From Mauremys mutica (Eukaryota; Chordata; Testudines; Geoemydidae): a DNA stretch of 64,000 nt. Of the stretch, positions 36,153-48,049 are shown piece after piece; position 1 is the stretch's first letter; every line of letters begins with the position of its first letter. The stretch covers positions 306,112,781 through 306,176,780 of the forward strand of contig NC_059072.1 of NCBI RefSeq assembly GCF_020497125.1. The letters run 5' to 3'. Below the pieces are notes generated by a model, which was not told where the DNA came from, ran no database searches, and was given only the letters and a program-made list of their open reading frames with translations. The position numbers and the translations under genes are program-made.

Positions 36153-36870
36153 GTAAGTTTGACTTTTATAATTTATATATAAAATTTAGGAGGCGATCCA
36201 AAACATATGTTAGTATTTTACTTTTCTAACTACTTGTTTCTAAAGTGTATACAAAAAAAACCCAATCTATTGATGGCACCAACATGTCATGTGACTAGTT
36301 TAGATTGAACAGGCACTTGGGGAGTTTCAGTGGGAAATGAAAAAAGTTGCAGAAGTGATATACTTGGTCAGTGTATTGATGGTGCCACTTGCACCATGAA
36401 TATCTCCACCTGCTGGTTTATGAATCAGCATGGAAGAAACTAACAGTGGCAGGATGAGCTTCATAAACATAGTAATAGATGAGAGGAAATATTGGCTGCT
36501 CCCAAAATAAGATTGAGTTAAGGCTGTGACTGGAGAATAGGACCTTTTTGTCAAAGACATGAGCAAGAGAAAACTACTCACAATAATTTGAGTAAATTAT
36601 CGACATTCACGTCCTTCACCCAGACATTAATGCTTAGAATTTCTTGAATGGAATAAGAACAATTAGCCTTTCCATTTCAAAATTTGTTTGTAGTTTTAAT
36701 TCCATTCAGAATGTATTGTGATAACTAATAAACCTTAGTGTGTGGGAAAACTTTCTGTGTTGCCCTAAATGAATGAGTCCACAGACTCAAGTGATTCTCC
36801 AGAGACTATATTCAGAATTGTTGTAGAACTGTTGCTGTGAAATTTTTACTACTTTGTTGTCTGTGTATAG
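36153..36870. other. Intron 5, no recognised element
   Basis: 718 bp of AT-rich unique-looking sequence. Confidence 0.6.
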
Positions 36871-36938
36871 GACTTCTTCTGAATTGAGTTTGCCATTAGT
36901 TCTGAAAACTTCGTGGATCACTTTTTTGTTGGCGAAAG
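36871..36938 (+). CDS. RB1-type gene, coding exon 6
   Basis: Acceptor TGTCTGTGTATAG, donor AAAG|GTAAAT. Encodes TSSELSLPLVLKTSWITFLL then AK plus one base. The LVLK.SWITFLLAKG end is an RB1 signature. The length of 68 nt equals human exon 6. The first half (TSSELSLP) is diverged. Confidence 0.94.
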
Positions 36939-38338
36939 GTAAATTATGTTTATAGTAGAATTATTTTAATTTCTTTGAATGGAGTGAATTTATAAACTTT
37001 TTGTTTGACATCTCCAATACAAGAAGCAAGATGTTGCTTGGCTGTTCTCTTAGTTGGTATTATGGACTGGGAAGTTTGAATATGGTATGTGATATCTTTC
37101 CTGCCACTTAGGAGGCTGTTGCTGTTCTGGCCACTTGGATTTAAGGGTGGAATGTGGTTTTTTTTTTTTTTTTTTTAAATAATGCCCCTATCTCATGGAA
37201 ATGGCTGCCTGAAAGTGACCAGTATTTTATTTATTTATATTTTTAATAGACCTGGAGAAGTTTGTAAGATTGTTTCTTCACTGTGGTAAGACTTACTCTG
37301 TGAAGGGCTTGGGCCTTAGTTAAGGATAGGAGGCCAACACCATATTGTTATAGCAGTACAATCAGCATCTAAATCCTCTTCTACACAAAGGAATTTATTT
37401 TAAAAAATCCTCATTGGTTCAGAATTAGTTCATTTGCACCAGCGGGAGCCCTAGTGTATACAAAGCTCCTGTGTTTACAACTGTCAATAAAACCTGCTTA
37501 GCAGCAGCTGAAACAATGGAGTTTTTGTTTCCTCCTAAAATTCTTGAGTATAGCCATAAAGTAAGGCTAGTGGAGGTTTTCTGCTTGCCTTTTTGAGAGT
37601 CATGAGGAAGGGATAAAATTCTACCAGGTATAGGAAGGTCAATAAAAAAGTTCTGTAAGAGGCTGGAAGTAGATGAACTCAGACAAACTGAGGCTGGAAA
37701 CGAGCCTAGGTAATAACCTTCTAGTCCTAGTGGTAAGGATAACTGTTAAACTGTATACACCGTGTACTGTTAATTTTTCAAGTGCTGATAATTCTTCTAC
37801 TTCTATAACTTGTAAGTATATCATCTATCACAAAGACTGTTTGGACAGCCTGACTAACCTGAGCTTGGAATATAACAATTGCTGTGCTTTTAACTGACTG
37901 TATAAATGAAGAGAAATTATGTATTTTTTGTAAAACCAAATTTAAGTAGTAATTGGAGAACAGAAAAGGGGGAAAAATTACATAAATGGAAAATAGTGAT
38001 GCATGAAGACGAAGTAGTTGTCTACGGTGTCATTCTTGAGTAAAAAGTGTGTGTGGGGGGGAAAGTGATGTGCTGGAAAATAAGAACTTCATTCGCAGTT
38101 TAAGGAAAAAAATATGAATTAGCGATGTGTGTTCTTTCCAGAGTGATAAATTCTTACAAATCATGCATGGCTAAATACATCAAACTTCAGACATGCTCAC
38201 ATCCTAGGTGATGTTTTCTAGGATCCATTAACTGTGGTTTTGAGGTGAAACAACTAAATATTCCTTCTGTCAGGAATAATTTTATTTTAAACTCCAAGCA
38301 TTGACTCAGTCCTTTTTTTTTTTTTTTTACATTTTCAG
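36939..38338. other. Intron 6, no recognised element
   Basis: 1.4 kb with T tracts near 37160 and 38312-38328, the latter serving as the polypyrimidine tract of exon 7. No element ends seen. Confidence 0.55.
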
Positions 38339-38449
38339 GAAAAGTATTGCAGATGGAAGATGACCTTGTGATCTCTTTCCAGTTACTGTTATGTGTCCTG
38401 GATTATTTTATCAAACTATCACCACCGGCAATGCTCAAAGAGCCATACA
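38339..38449 (+). CDS. RB1-type gene, coding exon 7
   Basis: Acceptor TTTTTACATTTTCAG, donor ACA|GTAAGG. Encodes [20 protein letters not shown] then [16 protein letters not shown] plus one base. This is the best conserved exon, about 33 of 37 positions identical to human RB1, and exactly 111 nt as in human. It keeps the Ser-Pro equivalent to human Ser230 (LSPP). Confidence 0.97.
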
Positions 38450-40084
38450 GTAAGGATTTTAATCTTGTGTTCAGAAGCTTAAAGTTCATAAAGAAGTCAA
38501 CTTCAGTCTCCTTAGGGCCTTCAAGAGAGCCCACACTGAATGCAATAAATCTTCTGTTCTATCTTAACTTACCCTACAATTGTGTTTAAATTTTGGGTTA
38601 TTGAATGCAACAGAACATGGCAATATATTTAATGTATTAAGTCTTTCATTATTACTGTCCCTGCCCTCTCTTTACTGCCTCCCCACCCCCACAGGAATAT
38701 TGTAATGGCTTGGTAGTATATCAGCAATACTGCTACCGAATATACAAGGGACTTGAGAAAATGGATTGAAAAGCATTATTTAAATTTTGATTGGGATGTT
38801 ACATAAGTGAAAGAGAGGTGGACGGTGACATGAATTTACAGAGCTTTCTTGATGTATAGTAATGTGATGGCATCACCTCACTGCAGAATTTTCAACTATG
38901 GTCCAGTCTAAGAGTATAGGGGACAGAATATGCAGCCATGAGAGGAGAAGGAAAGAGGGGTGGCTAGATGGAGTAAACGGTGGTTGGAATCGTAACTCAG
39001 AATGACAAGGTGTATACAGAATGTTGCTATATAGGTACTGTTGTTGTTCTTCGAGTGATGGTCCCAATTGTAGTCCACTGAGGATTTGTGTGTGTGCACC
39101 ATGCATCTGTAGCTGGAGAATTTGAAAGTAGTAGTGTCCATTGGTCCGTGCATGTGCCCTTGGCTTTACCTCATGGTTTCATCTGAGGTGATGGTGCGAT
39201 GGACCAACTGCATCTCCAGTTCCTTCTCACCACATTGCATCCAGGTTCAGTCCTTCCCCAGCCTTACCCGAGAAGACTGGGCTGTCCACTTCCGGAAGCA
39301 CCTCATGGAAGTTACCATGAGACCTCATTCTGACCTAGGCTGGGCAGCTCCCTGGTACATTGACCTGAGAGAGAGCTAGGAGTGTGCATCCAGCTACAGA
39401 GTCTGAGTCTGGCACCCGCAGACCACCCCTGTGGACCCCACGTTGGGGCCTAGTCAGGAGGTAAGGAAGCATGCACATAAGGATGGCAGTAAGTTTTCCC
39501 CCAAACCTAAGAGAGAGGACACTCCTTCCATGAATTCCAGTCATGGGGAGGGAGCGTGCTCTAAAACACAAGAAGAGACAGCACAAGCTGACTGACATCT
39601 GCCAATATCAGGTACTGAACTGCATATCCTGTCAGTATCAGCGCCCCATAGATTGCGAGAACTGTCAGCTCTGGGGAAAACCACTGCTCTGGTTCCCGGT
39701 GAAGAAAGAGTACCCTTAATACCAGGGAGGTCAGGAGAAGTACCAGCACCCCAGGAAGTATTTGTTCTAGGAAAGCTGAGGTCTCCACGCCTTCTGGAGC
39801 CTTCTACTTTTAGGGAGACTATCTCTCCCACTCATGACATACCACAGCTGAGGGACCCTATGCTCCGATGGTCTATGTTTCCACCAGCTCCAACAGTACT
39901 GCTGATGGAACAGGTGTCCAAGTCTTCATCTTCGGAAGAGTAAGATGGGGGCAGGGACTGTCCATCCATTACCACCACTACGAATATCCAAAGAGCCTTC
40001 TATATTGTGGCAATATCCCTCCGTTCCAGCTGCCACAGAGCCACTGGTTCCCTGTACCATGGGGCCCACCATAACATCTTCCAG

Positions 40085-40171
40085 CTCCGTCATGCTGGCC
40101 TGGATCTCCTGTGTAGAGTGGCAGGAGAGCGTCATGCTGGCCTGGATCTCCTGTGTAGAGTGGCTGGAGGA
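40085..40171 (+). repeat. 42-bp direct tandem duplication in DIRS gag remnant
   Basis: The unit containing 'gtcatgctggcctggatctc' and 'ctgtgtagagtggc' occurs twice in a row. In one frame it repeats the 14-residue block SVMLAWISCVEWQE. Local duplication inside element B. Confidence 0.8.
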
Positions 40172-41080
40172 GATTCAAGGCACTCAGCATAAGCTGCTGG
40201 ACATCTTTCATGCATCAGCACTGGGTAGAGTTACTCTGCCAATTAACAATGTCACCCTCGAGCCAGCTAGACCGGTTTGGCATACACCAGCCACAATATG
40301 CCTACCCTCAAGGGGGTATAAAATGCTACTATGTACCAGTTAAGGGATCTGAGTTTCGTTTCTTGTACCCCCTCTCATCCTCAATTCACTTGTGGTCTAG
40401 GTAGCAAGGGAACAGTCCAAATAATAGTGCCCATGCTCCATTTAATCCAATAAGGAAGGCAAGTGGTTGAACGTTTTGGCTCACAAGGTCTTCTCCTCAG
40501 CCAGCCTTCAATTCAGGATTTTGAATTATCAGGTATTACTTTCCAAATAAAATTTTCTGAATTACCGCAAACTAGAGGACTTTTCTGCAAAATTGCCGCA
40601 GCAAGACAGGACCCTCTTCTACGCAATAGAGGAAGGGGAAACTGGTAGCAAGGACATCTCTTCAATCAGCTGTGGATGTGGCAGATACTTCATCGCACTC
40701 TGTGGCTTCAGGCATAGTCATGTGGAGGGAATTATGGCTCTGTTCCTCTGGTTTCCTCAGGGAATTGCAAAATACCACTGCAAACCTGCCTTTCAATTAA
40801 TCCCATCTTTTTAACCAGAAAATGGATGATTCCACGCCCTCAAAGATTAGAAAGCTACACTTCGTACCTTGAGTGTTTACACACCTGCTCCCAAGCATAA
40901 ATTCTACTGTCCACCGCTCACACAATGTTACAGGACCTCCAGTTTTTCCATCAGAGGCTGTACAAATCACCACAGAAGTGTCAAAAGACTCAAAGATATT
41001 GTTCTCCGGGTCCACCTTCATGATCTTCTTCCTACTAGATGCAATTCCCACAGAAAAGATCTTTCTGAGGAACTCTAGAG

Positions 41081-41445
41081 CAGGGGTTCTCAACCTTTTT
41101 CTTGTCTCCCCTCCCCCCACTCCATCTGCCCAACATGCTCTAAAAAATCCATGGCCTACTTGTGCTACAACAACTGTTTTTCTGCATATAAAAGCCAGGT
41201 CCAGCGTTAGGGGGTAGCAAGCAGAGCAATTGCCAAGGGCCTCGTGCCACAGGGAGCCCTGCAAAGTTAATTTGCTCAGGCTTTGGCTTCAGCCCCGGGT
41301 GGCAAGGCTTGGAGCCCTGGACTTCAGCTCCAGGTGGTGTGGCTTAGGCTTTCTCTCCTGGGCCTCAGTAAGTCTAATGGTGGCCCTGTATGCTGACCCC
41401 CTGAAACCTATTCCTGGGCCCCAGACCTCTGGTTGAGAACCACTA
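41081..41445. mobile_element. hAT-type MITE in DIRS B
   Basis: Ends CAGGGGTTCTCAACC and GGTTGAGAACCACTA. The 8-bp flanks are CTCTAGAG and CTTTAGAG (one mismatch). No gene. Confidence 0.85.
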
Positions 41446-41692
41446 CTTTAGAGAGCCTCGCTTACTGCCATAGAACCATCCCACTCCTTTCAGGGGTCAT
41501 CTAGCACTCTTTCTATCAGATTGGAGTGCAATAACAATGGACAAATAAGTGCAAAATGTTATCCACATGGCTATACGATCGAGTTCATCATGCTATCTCA
41601 TCCACAGCCTCTCCCCCATCCCTCCTCAGGGATCACTGTCATGACAACATCCTCACCCTACAGGTGAATTCCTTACTACAAAGAGGAGCTAT

Positions 41693-42769
41693 TGTGACGT
41701 TATTGATATAAATTGGGACCATATAGAACATGGGTTGCAACCAAGGTCCTGTAGTGGCACCAAATCTTAAGTAAAGGGGGTCATATAAGGTGTCTAAGAC
41801 CAGGTTCTGGGTTGCTGGTTATGATTATGCTGTCTGTATGTCTGTGTATCATTTTGTAGTTGAAGTTATAAGTATTGGCTCTGTACTGTCTGTATTTTGT
41901 ATTATGCTCTGCTTCTGGGAAATATCCCAGACAAGCTGGTGTTAGCCCTGCCTAGCTGGCTTGATGGCCCATTAAGGACCATCAGCTACACAATTGACCC
42001 ATGGAGAGAAGGCAGACACGCCTTGTGACTCAGCAAAGTATGCAGAGATTTGTCCATGTGACTGCAGACTCCATTTTGCTGTAATTTTCCACAATGAGGA
42101 CAAAGAGATTCTTACACCTGGAAAAGTCTATATAAGGCTGATGCATCATCTCCATCTTGTCTTCAATCCTGCTTCTGACCTCTGGAGGGACTTTGCTACA
42201 AACTGAAGCTCTACACAAGGGACTGAATGACCCATCCCAGTGGGGGATGTTCCAGAGACTTAATTTGAACCTGCAGTTTACTCCAGCACTGCTGCAAGCC
42301 TGAACTAAGAACTTTGCCATTACTGTATGTAATTGATTCCATTTAACCAATTCTACCTCTCATCTCTACCTTTTTCCCTTTGTAAATAAACCTTTAGATT
42401 TTAGATTCTAAAGGATTGGCAACAGCGTGATTTGTGGGTAAGATCTGATGTGTATATTGACCTGGGTCTGGGGCTTGGTCCTTTGGGATCGAGAGAACCT
42501 TTTTCTTTTATTGGGGTGTTGGTTTTCATAACCATTCATCCCCAGAATGAGTGCACTGGTGGTGATGCTGGGAGACTGGAGTGTCTAAGGAAATTGCTTG
42601 TGTGACTTGTGGTTAGCCAGTGGGGTGAGACCAAAGCCCTTTTTGTCTGGCTGGTTTGGTTTGCCTTAGAGGTGGAAAAACCCCAGCCTAGGGCTGTGAC
42701 TGCCCTGTTTAAGCAATTGGTCCTGATTTGGCACTCTCAGTTGGGTCCCGCCAGAATCGCTCCGTCACA
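41693..42769 (+). mobile_element. Solo LTR of an endogenous retrovirus
   Basis: Starts TGTGACG and ends CGTCACA, flanked by a perfect 5-bp duplication GCTAT (41688-41692, 42770-42774). A TATA box TATATAA lies at 42129-42135 and AATAAA at 42385-42390, defining U3-R-U5 in the + direction. No internal viral genes: a solo LTR left by recombination. It splits the DIRS B reverse transcriptase. Confidence 0.88.
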
Positions 42770-42802
42770 GCTATATAATGGGTTCCTCTGGAATACCAAG
42801 GG

Positions 42803-43291
42803 ATGGGGTTCCTATTCAACTTCCTAATACCCAAAAAGAAAGGCAGATGGAGACCTATTCTGTACCTATACCTTCTCAATTGTGTCATCCTCATGCCCAA
42901 GTTTCGTATGGTCAAGTTAGCAGCGATCCATCCCATCATTAGAAAAAGGCATGTGGTTAACAGCTCTCAGTATGCAAGATGCCCACTTTCACATAGACTT
43001 TCATGCAGCCCACGGACAGTACCTGAGGTTCATGGTCCGCTCACACCATTTTCAGTACAGGGTCCTTACATGAGGCCTCACTGCTGCTCCCAGGGTCTTC
43101 ACCAAGGTTTTCTCAGTCATGGTGGCATACCTCAGGCATTATGTGGTCCTTGTGTTCCCTTAGCTTGACAATTGGCTCCTGGCAGCACGATCCAGATGCT
43201 AAGCCCAAGTTTCAACCTCCATGTAGCTCAGCCTCCTTTCCTCCCTTGGAGTCAGCATCAATGTTGAAAAATCAACTTGGGACCAAAGAAC
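42803..43291 (+). pseudogene. DIRS reverse transcriptase fragment (element B)
   Basis: Shows the RT entry block KKKGRWRPILYLYLLN and PKFRMVKLAAI, then in other frames 'HFHIDFHAAHGQYLRF'-like and 'FQYRVLT' sequence. Frameshifts and stops make it non-functional. It resumes directly after the solo LTR. Confidence 0.75.
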
Positions 43292-43299
43292 CCCTAGAC

Positions 43300-43578
43300 T
43301 GGTGGTCCCCAACCATTTTTGTCTGGCAGGCACCAGACGATGAGCATCTGCCGAAATGCTGCTGACAAGCGGCAACGTCAATAGGCATTGCCACCAACAA
43401 GCAGTGTCATCCAGAGGCGTTGCCGCCGAAATCAGCGGCATTTCGGCAGCGATGCCTCTGGAAGACGCTGCTTCTTGGTGGCATTTCGGCGGATGCTTGT
43501 CCACCGGCCAGTACGTGGGCGCATTTAGACGCCCCGCGGGCACCAGGGTGCCTGCAGGCACTGCGTTGGGGACCCCTT
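43300..43578. mobile_element. hAT-type MITE in DIRS B
   Basis: A perfect 8-bp duplication CCCTAGAC flanks it (43292-43299, 43579-43586). Ends TGGTGGTCCCCAAC and GTTGGGGACCCCTT are inverted. The interior has inverted GCATTTCGGC segments. 279 bp. Confidence 0.85.
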
Positions 43579-44186
43579 CCCTAGACTTTACAGGGGCCTA
43601 CGTTAACTCAGTCACAGCAGGAGCCTGCCTACCAACAGACAGGTTCCAGACTCTGCATGAGCTCTCAGCCCATGTGGTCAACAATTCTATCCCAGCCAGG
43701 ACCTATCTATCCCTCCTTGGCCACATGGCTTTGTGCACATACATCATTGCCCTCGCTTGCCTCTACCTTCACTGGTTCCAGATGTGGCTCCAGAAGATTT
43801 ACTCACCCATGCATCGTGCCATCGACCTCATGTCCTACCCTGGGTACTCTCTTCCCTCCACTGGTGGACAGACCCATGACAGGTTTGCATAGGGGTTCTC
43901 TTTCTCCCCTCTTCCCTGGACAAGACGATCATCACCAACTCATCCCTCGTAGGTTGAGGAGCGCATATGGGCAATCACATGATACAGGGAACATGGACTC
44001 CGTGGGAATCCAGGATGCACATCAACAGTCTGGAACTCAGGGCTATAAGGAAGGCATGCCAAGTATTTCTCCCATTCATCCATTCCCATTTTGTTCTTAC
44101 GTTGGACAACACTGCTGGTGTTTACTACGGCAACTGTGTACAGACACAGTCAACCTCTGGAATTGGTGCATCATCCACTAGATTCT

Positions 44187-44566
44187 CTTATCTGCAGTCT
44201 ATCTCCCGGGGACACAGTGTGATTGCAGACTTGCTAAGCAGACATTTTGTGATCGACCATGAGTGGGAACTCCATGACACTGTGGTATGTAACATCTTTG
44301 ACCAATGGGGGACTCTGACCAGAGACCTTTTTGCCTCCCCCCATCGTCAACAAATGCAAGCACATACTGCTGCGGGGACGGAGGGTGTCTTGATCTCCCT
44401 TTTCAGGGTGGTGCTCTCATACACCCCTGGTCAGACCAGATCAACTATGCCTTACCTCTTCCGCTCCTATCATGAGTACACCACAAGATCAGATGAGACA
44501 GAGTAACAGTCATCCTGATCACCCCTTGCTGGCCCAGACAATTCTGGCTTCCTAGCCTCCTCCGCA
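44187..44566 (+). repeat. Inverted duplication, source arm (in DIRS B RNase H region)
   Basis: 380 bp, matched in reverse complement by 45138-45517 with only two differences found by eye. Open in one frame: encodes SISRGHSVIADLLSRHFVID and on to TRDLFASP, a normal DIRS RNase H/linker context, so this is the original copy. Confidence 0.92.
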
Positions 44567-44708
44567 TGACTACCCATCCCCCAGTTTCCATCCCTACTTT
44601 CCCCAATCTACTGACGCAGCACAAGATCAGACATCCCAATTCACAAGTGCTTCTCAGAGCATTTTATTTGTATGAACAGCTTCTCTAGAACAGGTATGTT
44701 CATCAGAG

Positions 44709-44900
44709 GTGCAAAACATCCTCTCTAGCAGCAAGAAAGAGTCCACTAGACATTGTTACCAGGCCAAGTGGAAACACTTTGCCTCCTGGGCTCAACAAAA
44801 GGGGCTTTCCCCAGAAGTGATGGGAATTCCCCTTCTTCTGGACTACTTCCTGTCCTTGAGGACATTGGGTCTCACTCTCAACTCTCTCAAGGTCCACTAA
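44709..44900 (+). pseudogene. DIRS tyrosine recombinase, N-terminal fragment (element B)
   Basis: Encodes SSKKESTRHCYQAKWKHFAS, then LSPEVMGIPLLLDYFLSL and LTLNSLKVH, the core-binding (SAM-like) domain of DIRS recombinases. A stop ends it; more recombinase follows at 45050-45134 and after the inverted insert. Confidence 0.78.
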
Positions 44901-45137
44901 GCAGCAGATAGCACTGTCCACCCCCTGTGGAAGAAAATTCCGTCTTTCCACTTCCGTTGACTGCTAGGTTTTGGAAAGGCCTCATTAGACTCTCCTCACC
45001 TGTCATTCTCCAGTGGGACCTCAGCCTAATGTAATCACCTTCGAACTCCTGACATTGTGCTCTGTGTCCCTCCTTTTCATGAAAGTCATTTTCCTTTTTG
45101 CTATCACTTTGGTAAGAAGGGTTGGTGAATTTGAATT

Positions 45138-45517
45138 TGCGGAGGAGGCTAGGAAGCCAGAATTGTCTGGGCCAGCAAGGGGTGATCAGGATGACTGTTA
45201 CTCTGTCTCATCTGATCTTGTGGTGTACTCATGATAGGAGCGGAAGAGGTAAGGCATAGTTGATCTGGTCTGACCAGGGGAGTATGAGAGCACCACCCTG
45301 AAAAGGGAGATCAAGACACCCTCCATCCCCGCAGCAGTATGTGCTTGCATTTGTTGACGATGGGGGGAGGCAAAAAGGTCTCTGGTCAGAGTCCCCCATT
45401 GGTCAAAGATGTTACATACCACAGTGTCATGGAGTTCCCACTCATGGTCGATCACAAAATGTCTGCTTAGCAAGTCTGCAATCACACTGTGTCCCCGGGA
45501 GATAGACTGCAGATAAG
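45138..45517 (-). repeat. Inverted duplication, inserted arm (in DIRS B recombinase)
   Basis: Reverse complement of 44187-44566, about 99.5% identical, 571 bp downstream. It interrupts the recombinase between FAITLVRRVGEFEF and the resuming MMVDPPFTTFHKD block. A 7-bp direct repeat AATTTGA (45128-45134, 45518-45524) flanks the insert (45135-45517). Confidence 0.92.
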
Positions 45518-45859
45518 AATTTGAGATCATGATGGTGGACCCTCCTTTCACGACTTTCCATAAAGATTCTCTTCCTGCACCTGCATTCCAAATTTCGGCC
45601 AAAGGTCATCTCCTAGTTTTGTGTTAATCAATCCATTCACTTACTTGCTTTCTTTCTGAAGCCTCATTTCTCGGAAAAGGAATGGCAACTCCACTCCCTC
45701 GATGTCCATCGGTCCTTGGTCTTGTCTTCTGCAGGTGGAAGGCCAATTAGGAAATAGCTGAAAGAGTTAAAGGGCAGGCAATCTCCACACAGAGAATCTC
45801 CAAGTGGATTTCAGGGTTCATTACACTCTCTGTTAATTACACTCACTGACCTGCTGGGG

Positions 45860-46090
45860 ATGCAGGCCCATTTCACAAGAGCCCAGGCTTTGACTCTAGC
45901 CTCCTTCCGTGATGTGCCACTCCGGGACATATATAGAGCAGCCGCTTGGAGTTCAGTCCACATGTTTTGCTATGCATTGCGCCTTGGTGCAGGACTCAGT
46001 GGTGGATGCCTCCTTTGGTGTGGCTGTCCTCTGTTCAACCATTCCATCTTCATCCTCGCAACCTCCTTTGACTTAGGTAGTGCTTGTTAA
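45860..46090 (+). pseudogene. DIRS tyrosine recombinase, C-terminal fragment (element B)
   Basis: Encodes AHFTRAQALTLASFRDVPLR followed by DIYRAAAWSSVHMFCYALRL. HFTR is the HxxR catalytic box and the W.S.HMF.Y region the C-terminal Tyr area. Split from the rest of the enzyme by the insert at 45138 and by stops. Confidence 0.78.
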
Positions 46091-46449
46091 TCACACTCAG
46101 TGGAATACAATAGGTAACATCACATGAAGAAGAACAGGATGTTATTTACCTGTAATTGGAGGTTCTTTGAGATGTGTGATCCCTATCAGTATTCCACTTC
46201 CCACCCTCCTCCTCTGCTATGGATCTGTTGGATATGTGGTGGAGAAGTAACTGGAGATGCAGTCGGTCCTCCCCACCCTTTATTACCTCTGACAAAACCA
46301 TGAGGCAAGCCAAAGGTGCATGTGCGGACCAACGGACACTACTGCTTTCAAATTCTTTGGCTCTGGACATGTGTGCATGCATAAACCCTCAGTGGAATAC
46401 AGATAGAGATCGCACATCTCAAAGAACTTCCAGTTACAGGTAAGTAACC

Positions 46450-47940
46450 TCCTCTTTCTTTGCTTTGACTTTGAGCTGACTTAAGTCTAACTCTTACATT
46501 AGTAAATGTTCATTCCTGTTGAAAATCATAAACTTCTCTAAACAGTAACTTTTAGTATGTACTCCTTGTACATTTAAAACTTGGGGAATGTTGCTAAGAA
46601 CACTAAAAGTGGTGTCACAAATAAGTCTTGTGTAACTTTGGATAGTACTTCATTTTTATGTTGGGTATCTTCCACCAGGGGAATATATTTTAATGATATA
46701 TTGAACAAGGAAAAAAGCTGGAGTTAATTGGGTTTTTCCTTTAACAGGATTGGGGAAGGATATCATCAGTAATATCCTTGGCTTTTTTGTCTGATCCATA
46801 ACTCATATGGATAACCTGAATTTATCTGATTATTCATTGATGAATAGCTTCAAATGGATAGATTATTGGTGGTTGTGTTGTTGCCCCTACTCCATTTGAA
46901 TTTTAATGATAAAAAAATACTATTTCTCTCCCTTTTTATTCTAAAATGAGGACAATTTTAAAATCCATGTAAATAACTACTGGAGAAAGAATAGCCTTGG
47001 GGTTAAGATATAGCCCCCCAAAGCTGATAGGAGTTTAAATTAATCTTTTGTAAAGTGTACTGCTGTAGGATAGACACTATACAGAGTACTGCCAAGCTCA
47101 AACATTCATAAATCCTGAGTCTGGCCCAAAAAATAGAGATTAAAAAAAACAAACAAAAAACCTCCCTGCGTTCTATGCTGCCTTTAAAAGCAGCAAAGAA
47201 TCCTGGGGCACCTTATAGACTAACAGACGTTTTGCAGCATGAGCTTTCGTGGGTGAATGCTGCCTTTGAATCTTAAGGGTTCACATTTTCTGGGTTTTTT
47301 TATGCAACTATGAGAACTAGAAACTTGTTTTAATATGAAAAGTGAGATTCTGATATCACCTGACTCCAGAAGATGGAGCTTTAAGAAAAATAGTGAGTTG
47401 ACAATATGCAAGGTATTACATTAATATTCCAGATGAGTGCCAGCCACAGTTTGCACAGGCACAGCTTAAGCTCCCTCACAAATCTGGCAGAGCTTCTCAA
47501 TTCTCAGTAACACACTGTGGTATTCAAGTCCTGGTGACAGTGGAAAGGCTCTAAATGTGTTAAATTATTGTATGAATAAAACAAAAGGGGACTAAAATGA
47601 GACTACCAAAGTAGAACAGCTGGGCAAAAACTTTGAACAGTTACTAATCACTAATTACCAATCTAGAATACCAATTTAAAATGTAAAATTTTATATTTTA
47701 TTTTTTAATTTATAGTATAATAGTTTATACATTGATATAATGCAACATATAATTATAAAAGATAATTCAGTAAAGAGTAAATTAAACTACTTTGACCTTA
47801 TTAGAAAAAACGTGGTTTTGACCTTAATGAAACAAAAATCTAAAATTTTCTTCTGTGGAAAATTTCAAGTCAGGTTTTTTGTTCCAAATTGTGTAAAATA
47901 AATAAAATTAAATAAATTAAATTTTCCATTGAATGGAAAT
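46450..47940. other. Intron 7 DNA between DIRS B and DIRS C
   Basis: AT-rich. Holds one turtle-type repeat (47190-47264, 'caccttatagactaacagac' and 'tgagctttcgtgggtgaatg'). Nothing else recognised. Confidence 0.5.
47190..47264 (-). repeat. Turtle-type interspersed repeat (copy 5)
   Basis: Contains 'ggcaccttatagactaacag' and 'gagctttcgtgggtgaatgc', the reverse orientation of copy 1. Confidence 0.7.
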
Positions 47941-48049
47941 TCCAGGTTCTTCTTCGAGCATTTTCTGCATATTCCCACTCTTAGGGTACGCCAAAGGCTT
48001 TAGTATGTGATCCTATGATTGGAGGTTGAACCTATGATTATGTCAAAGA

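Larger units (their letters stand above)
39044..46449 (+). mobile_element. DIRS-type retrotransposon B (gag, RT, recombinase; interrupted)
   Basis: Begins with a DIRS-like terminal repeat (TTGTTCTTCGAGTGATGG), then gag remnants (39190-40800), the RT (41460-43290), an RNase H region (about 43590-44600) and the recombinase (44700-46090). It ends in a pair of ~58-bp inverted repeats (46141-46198 and 46391-46448) built on TTACCTGTAAYTGGARGTTC. Later insertions: hAT at 41081, solo LTR at 41693, hAT at 43300, and an inverted 380-bp segment at 45138. Many frameshifts. Same strand as the host gene; intron 7. Confidence 0.8.

Noticed and set aside
39044..46449. Endogenous retrovirus with gag-pol in intron 7
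   Set aside because: The RT motif, the tyrosine recombinase with HxxR, the absence of a retroviral integrase and the inverted terminal pairs identify a DIRS element. The only retroviral sequence is the solo LTR at 41693.
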